Positions 19,031 to 27,021 of a stretch of DNA of 64,000 bases are shown piece after piece. The translations under genes were made by a program, and so were the position numbers. Origin of the DNA: Nocardia sp. CY41 (GTDB lineage: Bacteria; Actinomycetota; Actinomycetes; Mycobacteriales; Mycobacteriaceae); the NCBI RefSeq assembly GCF_009829325.1, contig NZ_VUOS01000003.1:60705-124704 (forward strand). Direction: 5' to 3'. The notes beneath the pieces were generated by a model. The model was not told the DNA's origin and searched no databases. It saw only the letters and a program-made list of their open reading frames with translations. Each line of letters starts with the position of its first letter. The first letter of the stretch is position 1.

Positions 19031-19166
19031 GGTCATTGCCGGTGATTTCGCCGGCCGCGGCGGTGGCAGTCACGGCGGCAACGAGATTCGTGTCCCCGGG
19101 TGATCCGTGGAGCGCTCAGCGGGGGTCCTGTGCGTCACGGCGCCCGCGGGGCGACGGGTGCGCTGC

Positions 19167-20096
19167 TCAGCACATCGCCGGCGGTTTCGCGGTGGCCGGC
19201 CTGGTGAACTCCAGTCGCATGGCGCCCGATGCACTGCGCGACAGCACCATCGCGGAGCCTTGTGTGCGGGACCAGGTCCGCGGGACCGTGACGAGATTGT
19301 CCCCGGCCATCATCACCAGGACCAACCCGTCGTAGCGGTAGCGGTAGACGGAATCGGGAGTGGTGCAGGCCGTCGCCGTGACGCCGGGAGCGCGCAGATC
19401 CAGAGCTTTCTCGGCGTAGATGGTCAGTCCGGGAGCTGTGCGCAGAGTCTCCGTTTCGAATCGCTGCGCGCGGCCTACCCCCACGGCCAGGGAGTAGTCG
19501 GTTGCGCCCCAGAAGAAGCTGCCCGCGACGAGCAGGAAGACCAGCCCCCATTCCAGCGGTGTGGTCGTCGACGGTGCCGTCATCGATCCGGCGGCGAGTT
19601 GGCGGCGGCGGGTGCGCACGACGCCCCACAGGAGCAGCAAGCCGATGATCGAGCAGGACGGCGCCACTCCGATCGTCCAGTTCAGCGGGTTGTCGAACCA
19701 GAGTTGCGACAGTCCGTTGAGCAACAGCAGCGCACCGGCGATCACCCCGGCGATCAAGACCCATTTGGGCAGGGCTCCGTGCGCGACCACGGGCGGGATC
19801 GCCACCCTGCCCCACGTGAAGGCCAGTGTGACGACCGCGCACACCGCCAACGGGACGAACAACCCATCGGCGCTGCGCATGACGTAATCGGTCGTGCTGA
19901 ATCCCAGCACTTGAGAGTCGATTCCGAAATATCCGCAGAATCCGCGAGCGTGGAAGAACCCCCAGTAGAACAGCAAACCCGCCAGCAGCGTAGCCGGAGC
20001 GACGAACTGGCCGAGAACCTGCGCCATCTGGGAGAGGTCGGCGAAGGTGGACGAACCTTCGCGAGGCCGGTCAGGGGGTGGCGGGTCAGCCGCCAT
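19167..20096 (-). CDS. Hypothetical multi-pass membrane protein
   Basis: A 309-residue protein with five or so hydrophobic segments between residues 28 and 215 (for example VAPATLLAGLLFYWGFFHA and WVLIAGVIAGALLLLNGL), then an extracytoplasmic-type C-terminal domain of about 90 residues with two Cys residues. The motif FFHARGFCGYFGIDSQVLGFSTTDY in the first loop looks conserved-like, but I do not recognise the family. It overlaps the end of the upstream lipoprotein gene by 11 bases, so both probably come from one transcript and may work together. Confidence 0.7.
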   Translation of the reverse strand: MAADPPPPDRPREGSSTFADLSQMAQVLGQFVAPATLLAGLLFYWGFFHARGFCGYFGIDSQVLGFSTTDYVMRSADGLFVPLAVCAVVTLAFTWGRVAIPPVVAHGALPKWVLIAGVIAGALLLLNGLSQLWFDNPLNWTIGVAPSCSIIGLLLLWGVVRTRRRQLAAGSMTAPSTTTPLEWGLVFLLVAGSFFWGATDYSLAVGVGRAQRFETETLRTAPGLTIYAEKALDLRAPGVTATACTTPDSVYRYRYDGLVLVMMAGDNLVTVPRTWSRTQGSAMVLSRSASGAMRLEFTRPATAKPPAMC

Positions 20097-20733
20097 TGCG
20101 CGTCGAAGTCGTCGGTGGCGCAGTGGTGACCGGGGGCTTCGTCGTGGTGGTCGTGGTCGGTTGTCCGGTACCGCTACCGCTTCCCGAGGTGTCCTCCGGC
20201 ACGCAGGTCTTCGTGTAGACGGTGATCACTCCGCCGGAGTCGATGGTGGCGTCGGGGGGTATTCCGGCCGAGGGCAATGGCGGGTCGACTCCGACGAAGG
20301 ACTCGTAACCCTTGGCCACCGGCGTCCCGTCCTCTGTAAGCGAGCAGGTCGGCGTCGGTGCCGAATTCTTCGCCTTCTTCGTGACGGTCACGCAGTCGAC
20401 AGGCAATTTCTTCTCGTCGCAGTTTCTGGCCATTTGGGCCCGTATGTCGGTCACGACTGCGTCGGCCGGATCGCCTTGGCTGAAATTGAATTGGGCGAGG
20501 TCGACCGGAATCCCCTTCGCGCCACGACCGCCGTTGTCGGAGCCGCCGGGGTTGCCGGAGGCGCCCTCCGTCGCCGCGGCCTCGGGTATGCCCGGCTTTC
20601 CCTCGGCAGGTGGCGTGTCACCGTCACCGTCACCGCAGCCGGCGAGGACGGCGAGGACGGCGAGGACGGCGGCTATCGCCACGAACACCAGGACTATCCG
20701 TGACCCGACGCGCTTTTCCCGTTCGACGCCCAT
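20086..20733 (-). CDS. Putative lipoprotein
   Basis: A 215-residue protein with a basic N-terminus, a hydrophobic segment and lipobox VLAGC (Cys about residue 33). It is followed by a Gly/Ala/Pro-rich linker, a folded region of about 110 residues with four further Cys (RNCDEKKLPVDC, PTPTCSL, TKTCVPE) and a Thr/Pro-rich tail. ATG 20733 was chosen because upstream residues do not look coding. Function unknown; the gene is coupled to the following membrane protein. Confidence 0.65.
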   Translation of the reverse strand: MGVEREKRVGSRIVLVFVAIAAVLAVLAVLAGCGDGDGDTPPAEGKPGIPEAAATEGASGNPGGSDNGGRGAKGIPVDLAQFNFSQGDPADAVVTDIRAQMARNCDEKKLPVDCVTVTKKAKNSAPTPTCSLTEDGTPVAKGYESFVGVDPPLPSAGIPPDATIDSGGVITVYTKTCVPEDTSGSGSGTGQPTTTTTTKPPVTTAPPTTSTRNGG

Positions 20734-21019
20734 GAGATGTGCCGATCCACTTGTGCGATATCCGGTCAGGCCGGCGTACCGACCCATTGTCCAACGCCGG
20801 AGCCGCTCACGCAGCCCAATGCGGAGACTGTCGGTCGAGTGAATGGGTGGACGCGGCGTGGAACCTCATGGGCCGCAAGTGTCGTGCCGTAGCCGATCGG
20901 AATGGCGCGAGGCAGCTTCCGGGATCTGCTCGACAATCGCACCCCGGCAGCGGAATCCGTACAGTGTGGGATGGTCGCGCGGCGGCCGCAGTCGGGTAGT
21001 GGTAGCGAAAGTGGCGAGC

Positions 21020-21442
21020 ATGAGTGACGCGCCGGTGGACACGTTCGGGTTGTGGGACCGTGACGGGGACGGGCTGGTGTCGGTGCAGGACATCACCGCG
21101 GGCATTCGGGCGCTCGGTCTGGAGGTCGACGAGGCGGCGGTGGAACGGCTGGTCGCGGCCGCCGACACCAATGGCGACTTCCTGGTCTCCCGAGCCGAAT
21201 TCGACGCCGCCCTGGTGGGCGGGCGTATCGAAGTGACCGACGCCGACGCCGCGTTCAAGGTGTTCGACGTCAACGGCGACGGCCGCATCTCCGTCGAGGA
21301 GCTGGAATCGCTCATCCGCCACGTCGGCGCCGGCCGGATCGACGAACCGGCCGACGCGTTGCTGGCCGCCGCCGACACCGATGGCGACGGCTTTCTCTCG
21401 CTGCCGGAATTCCGCGCGCTGCTGGATTTCCTGACCCGGTAA
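21020..21442 (+). CDS. Four-EF-hand calcium-binding protein
   Basis: A 140-residue acidic protein made almost entirely of four EF-hands: loops at residues 13-24 (DRDGDGLVSVQD), 49-60 (DTNGDFLVSRAE), 83-94 (DVNGDGRISVEE) and 119-130 (DTDGDGFLSLPE). Loops 2-4 have the canonical Glu at position 12; loop 1 has Asp. The layout resembles calmodulin and the actinobacterial calerythrin group. There is no signal peptide, so it is probably a cytoplasmic Ca2+ sensor or buffer. A GTG three codons upstream (21011) is an alternative start. Confidence 0.88.
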   Translation: MSDAPVDTFGLWDRDGDGLVSVQDITAGIRALGLEVDEAAVERLVAAADTNGDFLVSRAEFDAALVGGRIEVTDADAAFKVFDVNGDGRISVEELESLIRHVGAGRIDEPADALLAAADTDGDGFLSLPEFRALLDFLTR

Positions 21443-21511
21443 CGGCACGCACGGCGCAGCCGGGCTCGAACCGTCGAACTGTCCGCGCCGGACCGAGCGA
21501 AGTCGGGGCGC

Positions 21512-22183
21512 TCAGCCGTGGCCGCCGATCTGGTGGCGCAGGCGCTGCACGGCGTCGTCCATGTGCTCGACGAGCAGCGCGCGGGCGCGGGCGGGCTCGG
21601 CGGTGGCGATCGCTTCGCGCAGACCGACGTGCTCCTGGGCCTGCTCCCGCAGGTCCGGGTAGGTGGTCTGCAAGGCGCCCAGGCACATCCGCGTCTCGAT
21701 CAGCAGGGTGCGGGCCGCGCGCACCAGCCGCGGGCTGGCCGCGCTCTCCACCAGCGCCTCGTGGAAAGCCTGGTCGGCCTCCGACACTCCCACCGCGTCA
21801 CCGCGTTCGGCGCACGCGACCATCTCCTCGACGCTGGGGCCGAGCGCCTCGTAGGCGATCGGGCGGCGACCGTCCAGGATCAGTTCCAGCGCGCCGCCTT
21901 CCAACGCGGTCCTGGCGCGGTAGATGTCCACGACGTCGTCGAGACTCAGTTCGATGACGAAGATGCCGCGGTGCCGGATGCTGTGCAGCAGGCCCTCGGA
22001 CACCAAGCGCTGCATCGCCTCGCGCACCGGCCCCCGGGAGACCGCGAATCGCGCGGCGAGGTCGGCTTCCCCGAGCTGCGACCCGGGCGCGAGACTGCCG
22101 CGCATGATCGCCTCGCGGAGCCGATCGGCGATCATCTCCGCGGTCGACTGCCGGTTCACCGGCTCGAAATCAACGACGGACAT
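21512..22183 (-). CDS. GntR family regulator (FCD domain) of the catabolic cluster
   Basis: A 223-residue FadR-subfamily GntR regulator: winged helix at residues 15-75 (MIADRLREAIMRGSL, AARFAVSRGPVREAM, RLVSEGLL) and a helical FCD ligand domain from about 85 to 215 with the usual His/Asp metal-binding spacing (AFHEALVE ... EHVGLREAI). Its ATG lies inside the end of the upstream racemase-like gene (14-base overlap). As the third gene of that operon it likely controls its own transcription through the palindromes at 23703 and 28314. The inducer is unknown, probably a carboxylate. Confidence 0.9.
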   Translation of the reverse strand: MSVVDFEPVNRQSTAEMIADRLREAIMRGSLAPGSQLGEADLAARFAVSRGPVREAMQRLVSEGLLHSIRHRGIFVIELSLDDVVDIYRARTALEGGALELILDGRRPIAYEALGPSVEEMVACAERGDAVGVSEADQAFHEALVESAASPRLVRAARTLLIETRMCLGALQTTYPDLREQAQEHVGLREAIATAEPARARALLVEHMDDAVQRLRHQIGGHG

Positions 22184-22901
22184 CGATCTGCCTTTCCGCG
22201 AACAAGGTGCCGAGCCCGGCGACGACCGGCTCGGCGCCGGCCAGCCGCAGACCCGCCCAGATCGTGACCTGATTGGCCGTCAGCACCGGTTTGCCCAGCG
22301 TAGCCTCCAGGTCCGGCAGCACCGCGAGGGTGTGCATCGCGGTGTCCGGGATGAGCAGCGCCTCCGCACCGGGGTGGTCGTTGTCCACTGCCAGTCGCAG
22401 GACCTGGGCCGGGGTGAGGGTGCCGACTTCGGCCGCGGTGTCGATCCCGGCGCTGGACATCGAGACGACGTCGATGCCCGCGTCGGCCAGAAACTCCACG
22501 AACAGCCGGGCGACCTCGTCGGGATAGCTGGCGGCGACGGCGACGGTGCGCAGTCCCAGCGCGTGCACGGCGTCGGCGAACGCGATGCTGGTGCTGGTCG
22601 CGGGCACGCCCGCGACCTCGGCCAGCGCGCGCGCCTGGTCGCGGGCGCCCGCGGGACCGTAGACGAAACTGCCGGACGTGCAGGCCCAGACGATCGCGTC
22701 CGGGCGGTGCCGGTCGAGCAGCGCGGCGCCTAGGCGCAATTTCTCCGGACTGCCCAGTTCCAGCAGTTCAGGGATGGCGTGCAGATCGGTGCCGTAGATG
22801 TGGGCTACGGGGAGGTGCGCGCCGAGCGCCGCCGCCGCGAGCGGGTAGTCGTCCTCGGCCGCGTGGTCGGGGTAGATGAAACCGACGGTGGGTGCGTGCA
22901 T
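22170..22901 (-). CDS. Asp/Glu racemase superfamily (maleate isomerase-like), one catalytic Cys replaced
   Basis: A 243-residue member of the maleate isomerase / arylmalonate decarboxylase / EutA group of the Asp/Glu racemase superfamily. The first cysteine loop is intact (WACTSGSF, Cys74). By alignment with the neighbouring paralogue through the shared segment LGKPVLTANQ, the second catalytic Cys is replaced by Asp186 (LIPDTAMH). A standard two-Cys isomerase mechanism is therefore unlikely; another isomerase, decarboxylase or hydrolase-like reaction is possible. It lies 14 bases downstream of the paralogue. ATG 22901 is preceded by AGGAAG (reverse strand). Confidence 0.8.
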   Translation of the reverse strand: MHAPTVGFIYPDHAAEDDYPLAAAALGAHLPVAHIYGTDLHAIPELLELGSPEKLRLGAALLDRHRPDAIVWACTSGSFVYGPAGARDQARALAEVAGVPATSTSIAFADAVHALGLRTVAVAASYPDEVARLFVEFLADAGIDVVSMSSAGIDTAAEVGTLTPAQVLRLAVDNDHPGAEALLIPDTAMHTLAVLPDLEATLGKPVLTANQVTIWAGLRLAGAEPVVAGLGTLFAERQIDVRR

Positions 22902-22915
22902 GCGATGTTCTTCCT

Positions 22916-23656
22916 TCAGAAAACGTTGAGCAGCCACTTGCCGGGGCCCATCATCGGGAGCTTCATCCGGCCGAGGCATGCCCACATGGTCAGCTGGTTG
23001 GCGGTGAGCACGGGCTTGCCGAGGGCCTGCTCCAGCGGCTCTATCACGTCGTAGGTCGGCAGGTTGGTGCAGCTGACGAAGACGGCCTGCGCGGCGGAAT
23101 CGTCGGCGCCGACGATGCGTTCGGCGATTGTGCGGTAGCTGACCTTCCAGATGCCGCCGCCGAGCCCGAGGTGATCGGAGCGCACCACCGAGCATCCGGC
23201 TTCGGCGAGGAATTCGTGCAGCCGGTGGGTCAGGATCTCGTCGTAGGGGGTGAGCACCGAGATCCGGGTGAGGTCCAGATGGCGAACCGCTTCCAGCAAC
23301 GCGCCGGAGGTGGTGACCGCGTCCTGCGCCCCGGCCCGGCAGATGGTGTCGCGCAACGACTTCTCATAGGCGAGGCCCTTGATGAAGCTGCCCGACGTGC
23401 ACAGATAGGCGACGACTTCGGGCTCCACGTGCATGACGTTCCGGGTGGCCGCGGTGAGATGCGCCGTGTCGGACACCAATTCGGCCATCTCCAGCGACAC
23501 CGGGACCGGTTCGTAGGGGGTACGGGCCAGGTGCAGGCTCACCTCCAGCGGCGCCCAGCGCCAGAGCTCTCGTTCGAGGGCGAGATCGAACGGTGCGATG
23601 ATCCCGATACCCCGTTGTGCAACGGGCCCCTCGAGGTCGGGAAAGCTCAGATCCAC
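22916..23656 (-). CDS. Maleate isomerase-like protein (Asp/Glu racemase superfamily)
   Basis: A 246-residue protein with both active-site cysteines of maleate cis-trans isomerases: Cys86 in LCTSGSF and Cys196 in VSCTNLP. The family interconverts cis/trans or enantiomeric dicarboxylates via a cysteine adduct. The GTG start at 23656 follows GAGAGGGG. It is first in the operon with its paralogue and the GntR gene, transcribed from a promoter with TTGACA and TATGAT on the reverse strand. Maleate as substrate is only one option. Confidence 0.82.
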   Translation of the reverse strand: MDLSFPDLEGPVAQRGIGIIAPFDLALERELWRWAPLEVSLHLARTPYEPVPVSLEMAELVSDTAHLTAATRNVMHVEPEVVAYLCTSGSFIKGLAYEKSLRDTICRAGAQDAVTTSGALLEAVRHLDLTRISVLTPYDEILTHRLHEFLAEAGCSVVRSDHLGLGGGIWKVSYRTIAERIVGADDSAAQAVFVSCTNLPTYDVIEPLEQALGKPVLTANQLTMWACLGRMKLPMMGPGKWLLNVF

Positions 23657-23702
23657 TACGGCCCCTCTCGCGCTCAGCCGGGACGACCTCCGAACACGAT
23701 CG

Positions 23703-23741
23703 GATTGTTGACAATCATACGATGCCCTCTTAGTGTGTCAA
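23703..23741. promoter_or_regulatory. Overlapping divergent promoters with GntR operator
   Basis: The palindrome GATTGT-TG-ACAATC (23703-23716) overlaps two sigma-A-like promoters. Forward: TTGACA (23708-23713), 17 bases, TAGTGT (23731-23736), six bases before the GTG at 23743. Reverse: TTGACA read on the minus strand (23736-23741), 16 bases, TATGAT (23714-23719). A protein bound at the palindrome would block the forward -35 and the reverse -10 together. The same core recurs at 28314-28325. Confidence 0.75.
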
Positions 23742-23742
23742 T

Positions 23743-24708
23743 GTGGAACAGGGCCCGATTGTCGTCGTCCTGCACAGTGACAGTGTGCCCGACGCCGAAC
23801 GAATGGACCGAGTAGCAGGCCGCGCCACCCTCCGGTACACCGAGGCACCCGGATTGGCCGACGCCCTGCCCGGAGCGGAGGTCTTGTTCGTCTACGACTT
23901 CCGCACGCGGGCGCTGCCCGGCGCCTGGCATGCCGCCGACCGTCTGCGCTGGGTGCACATGGGGTCGACCGGCGTCGACCCGGCGATGTTTCCCGAGCTG
24001 CGAGCCAGTGACGTGGTGGTGACCAACACCCGAGGCGTCTTCGACGCGGCGATCGCCGAATACGTGCTCGGACAGATTCTCGGCTTCGCCAAGGACCTGT
24101 CCGGCTCGCTTCTGCTGCAGCAGCGGCACGAGTGGCGGCACCGGGAATCCGAACGGGTCGCGGGAGCGACGGCGCTGATCGTCGGCACCGGCTCGATCGG
24201 ACGCCACATCGCCCGGTTGCTGCGCGCGGTCGGGATGTCCGTGCGCGCCGTTGGCCGACGGGCACGCGCGTCGGATCCGGATTTCGGTGAGGTCGCCACC
24301 GACCTGCACGCCGAACTGGCCCGTGCCGACTACGTCGTCGCGATCGCGCCCCTCACCGAGCAGACCAGGAACATGTTCGACGCCGCCGCCTTCGCCGCGA
24401 TGAAGCCGCACGCCAGGTTTGTCAACGTCGGCCGTGGGGAACTCGTTGTGACCGACGATCTCGTCGCCGCGCTGCGCACCGGATCGATCGCCGCGGCGGC
24501 GCTCGATGTGGTGGACCCCGAGCCGCTTCCCGCCGATCACCCCCTGTGGGAACTGCCGAACGTCCGGATCACCCCGCACAACTCCGGTGACTTCATCGGA
24601 TGGCGCACCGAGATCGTCGACGCGTTCACCGAGAACTTCGACAACTGGATCGCCGGACGTCCGCTGGACAACGTGGTCGACAAAAGGCTGGGGTACGTGC
24701 CCGGCTGA
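23743..24708 (+). CDS. D-2-hydroxyacid dehydrogenase
   Basis: A 321-residue NAD(P)-dependent D-isomer 2-hydroxyacid dehydrogenase, interconverting a D-2-hydroxy acid and a 2-oxo acid. The dinucleotide fold shows GTGSIGRHIARLL (about residue 147), and the catalytic residues are in place: Arg in NVGRGELV, Glu in DPEPLP and His in ITPHNSG. The divergent N-terminal substrate domain gives no specificity. The GTG at 23743 sits six bases after a -10 box with no ribosome-binding site, so the mRNA is probably leaderless. The amidase gene follows after 12 bases. Confidence 0.88.
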   Translation: MEQGPIVVVLHSDSVPDAERMDRVAGRATLRYTEAPGLADALPGAEVLFVYDFRTRALPGAWHAADRLRWVHMGSTGVDPAMFPELRASDVVVTNTRGVFDAAIAEYVLGQILGFAKDLSGSLLLQQRHEWRHRESERVAGATALIVGTGSIGRHIARLLRAVGMSVRAVGRRARASDPDFGEVATDLHAELARADYVVAIAPLTEQTRNMFDAAAFAAMKPHARFVNVGRGELVVTDDLVAALRTGSIAAAALDVVDPEPLPADHPLWELPNVRITPHNSGDFIGWRTEIVDAFTENFDNWIAGRPLDNVVDKRLGYVPG

Positions 24709-24720
24709 AGGAGCCCATCC

Positions 24721-26121
24721 ATGAGCTACCCCGACAAGAACCATCCCACCGACCCGACCGCCATGACCGCGGTCGAGCTGGTCTCGGCCTACGCGGCGGG
24801 TGCGTTGTCGCCCGTCGAGGCGACCGAGGCGATCCTGCGCGCGATCGCCGACCGCGACCCCGCGCTCAGCGCCTTCTGTCTCGTCGACCACGACCGCGCC
24901 TTGGTGCAGGCGAAGGATTCCGAGGCGCGCTGGCAGTCCGGCCATGCCAGGGGCCTGCTGGACGGCGTGCCCGTCTCGATCAAGGACGTCTTCCTGACCG
25001 AGGGCTGGCCCACCCGGCGCGGGTCCACATCGATCGACCCGGCCGGGCCGTGGCCGGTGGACAGCCCGGTGGCGGCGCGGTTGCGCGAGGACGGCATGGT
25101 CTTCCTCGGCAAGACCGCCACCCCGGAGATCGCATGGAAGGCGGTCACCGACAGCCCGCTGGCCGGTGTCACCCGCAATCCGGCCGACCCGTCCACCACC
25201 GCGGGTGGCTCCTCCGGGGGAAGCGCCGCGGCCGTCGCGGCGGGCCTCGGCCCGGTCTCGGTGGGCACCGACGGCGGTGGCAGCGTGCGCATCCCGGCCG
25301 CCTTCTGCGGCATCGTCGGATTCAAGCCCACCTACGGCCGGATTCCGTTGTTCCCGGCCAGTCCGTTCGGTCCGCTGGCGCACGCGGGCCCGATGACGCG
25401 CTCCGTCGAGGACGCGGCGCTGCTGATGGACATCCTGTCGCTCCCCGATCCGCGCGATCCCACGGCGCTGGCTCCCACGCTCACCGTGTTTCGCGCCGAA
25501 ATGCAACGCGACGTGCGGGGATTGCGGGTGGCGTACTCGCCGACGCTCGGCTACGCCACGCTCGACGCCGAGGTCGCCACCATCGTGGACGCGGCGGTGG
25601 CCCGCCTGGCCGACGCCGAACTGCGGGTCACCGCCGCCGATCCCGGCTTCGAGGATCCGCGCGAGGCATTCGAACTGCTCTGGGCCGCCGGCGCGGCCGC
25701 CATGTTGTCCGGTTTCCCGGAAGGCACGCGCGACCGGGTGGACCCCGGGCTGCGCGCGGTCTGGGAGCGCGGTGAAACTCTCACCGCCGTCGACTATCTC
25801 GCCGCGCGCAACGTGGCGGCGCAGATCGGCATCACGATGGGGCGGTTCCACACCGACTACGACGTGCTGATCACTCCGACGGTGCCGATCCCCGCGTTCG
25901 AAGCGGGACATGACGTGCCACCGGGCAGCGGCCTGCGCAGCTGGCCCGAATGGACGCCCTTCACCTACCCGTTCAATCTCACCCAGCAGCCCGCGATCAG
26001 CATCCCGGCGGGTACCACGAGCGCGGGTCTGCCGGTCGGGCTGCAGATCGTCGGTCCGCGCCACTCGGACGATCTGGTGCTCGCGGTGGCCCGCTACGCC
26101 GAATTCGTGCTGGCTTCCTGA
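24721..26121 (+). CDS. Amidase signature family hydrolase
   Basis: A 466-residue amidase-signature enzyme with the full Ser-cisSer-Lys triad: Lys88 (SIKD), Ser165 (GGSSGGS) and Ser188 (TDGGGSVRIP). Such enzymes release ammonia or an amine from carboxamides. It lacks the C-terminal extension of allophanate hydrolases and the GatA tRNA-related context, so a catabolic amide is the likely substrate. It is second in the operon after the D-2-hydroxyacid dehydrogenase, with AAGGAG before the ATG. Confidence 0.9.
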   Translation: MSYPDKNHPTDPTAMTAVELVSAYAAGALSPVEATEAILRAIADRDPALSAFCLVDHDRALVQAKDSEARWQSGHARGLLDGVPVSIKDVFLTEGWPTRRGSTSIDPAGPWPVDSPVAARLREDGMVFLGKTATPEIAWKAVTDSPLAGVTRNPADPSTTAGGSSGGSAAAVAAGLGPVSVGTDGGGSVRIPAAFCGIVGFKPTYGRIPLFPASPFGPLAHAGPMTRSVEDAALLMDILSLPDPRDPTALAPTLTVFRAEMQRDVRGLRVAYSPTLGYATLDAEVATIVDAAVARLADAELRVTAADPGFEDPREAFELLWAAGAAAMLSGFPEGTRDRVDPGLRAVWERGETLTAVDYLAARNVAAQIGITMGRFHTDYDVLITPTVPIPAFEAGHDVPPGSGLRSWPEWTPFTYPFNLTQQPAISIPAGTTSAGLPVGLQIVGPRHSDDLVLAVARYAEFVLAS

Positions 26122-26273
26122 CTGCGCGCGGCCCGGTGACGTGCTGCCACCGGGCCCCGTGACGTCGGTCAGGGGAGCGGTCCGCGTGGCATGGGTCCGG
26201 GCCGGTGTCGCGCCGGGCTGCGGGATCGGAGCTGCGCACAGTGGATCGGAAGCAGCCGTGGGTGGGAGGCGGC

Positions 26274-26405
26274 GTGCGAAGCCGGTCCGCAGGTGTGGTC
26301 GTGGTTGCCTTGACCATCGCCACGACAGTGCTGTTCACGCAGCCCGATCCGACCTCGCCGGATGACGTCGGAAACGTGGCGTATCCGAACGGACCAGCCG
26401 GATAG
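26274..26405 (+). CDS. Possible small single-pass membrane peptide
   Basis: A 43-codon frame with a GTG four bases after GGGAGG. It encodes a basic N-terminus (RSRS), a hydrophobic segment (AGVVVVALTIATTVLF) and a polar Pro/Asp tail. It ends 12 bases before a strong hairpin, consistent with being the last gene of the dehydrogenase-amidase unit. The frame can be extended to GTG 26205. There is no family recognition, so this rests on layout only. The 150 bases before it hold nothing else I can support. Confidence 0.35.
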   Translation: MRSRSAGVVVVALTIATTVLFTQPDPTSPDDVGNVAYPNGPAG

Positions 26406-26417
26406 GAGATCGAGCGG

Positions 26418-26461
26418 CGAGGGCCTGAATTCCGGTATCACACCGCGCGCTCAGGCCCTCG
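26418..26461. terminator. Bidirectional terminator between convergent units
   Basis: Perfect 11-base arms CGAGGGCCTGA (26418-26428) and TCAGGCCCTCG (26451-26461) around a 22-base loop, five bases from the end of the convergent DUF3830 gene. Confidence 0.7.
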
Positions 26462-26465
26462 AGCT

Positions 26466-26960
26466 TCAAGCGCGGGCGAAGGCGAGCGTTTCGCCTTGGA
26501 CGCCGTGCAACCACAGCGTGTTGCACGCCGCGGCGATCTCGGCGAGCCCTTCCTCGATGGTGGCGAAGACATTGCCCGGCACCCAGCCGAGATCGCCGTT
26601 GATCAGCAGATTGTTGCGGCCGTAGAACAGCGCGAGATCGGTGGCGCCGCGCTCGTGCTCGGCCGCGGAGCCGGGCTCGTAGCCGTACGCCGGATTGCCG
26701 ATCTCCCACGGCTCGAAATCGAACAGGCACACGTCGCCGGGGATCGGCGTGACCGTCGGATTCTCCCGATGCGGGGCCGCGCCGATCCGCGGGAGCAAGG
26801 TGTACACCTCGTTGCGGGCGTACTTGGCGTGGAAGGCGTCGCCTTCCAGTGGCAGGGCGTTCCACACCGCGGCGCAGGTCTGCGGCGCTTCCTCGTCCAG
26901 CAGACGAGCGCGGCAGGTGACCGCGGCTTTGGTGAGTGCGATGGTGATGTAGCGGGTCAT
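26466..26960 (-). CDS. DUF3830 family protein (cyclophilin-like fold)
   Basis: A 164-residue protein with the pattern typical of DUF3830: a first strand, then ARLLDEEAPQTCAAVWNALPLEG, followed by NEVYTLLPRIG, PGDVCLFDF, FYGRNNLLI and WVPGNVFATI. The family is predicted to have a cyclophilin-like beta-barrel and tends to occur beside amidases and Asp/Glu-racemase proteins, but no biochemical role is known to me. It follows the aminotransferase gene by 61 bases, probably as the second gene of that unit. ATG 26960 is preferred over the longer frame to 26999. Confidence 0.75.
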   Translation of the reverse strand: MTRYITIALTKAAVTCRARLLDEEAPQTCAAVWNALPLEGDAFHAKYARNEVYTLLPRIGAAPHRENPTVTPIPGDVCLFDFEPWEIGNPAYGYEPGSAAEHERGATDLALFYGRNNLLINGDLGWVPGNVFATIEEGLAEIAAACNTLWLHGVQGETLAFARA

Positions 26961-27021
26961 GCGGTGCTGCTTCCTGATCGGTGCCCGCCGGGCGGGCACA
27001 GTGGACGGTGCTGGTCGCGAA

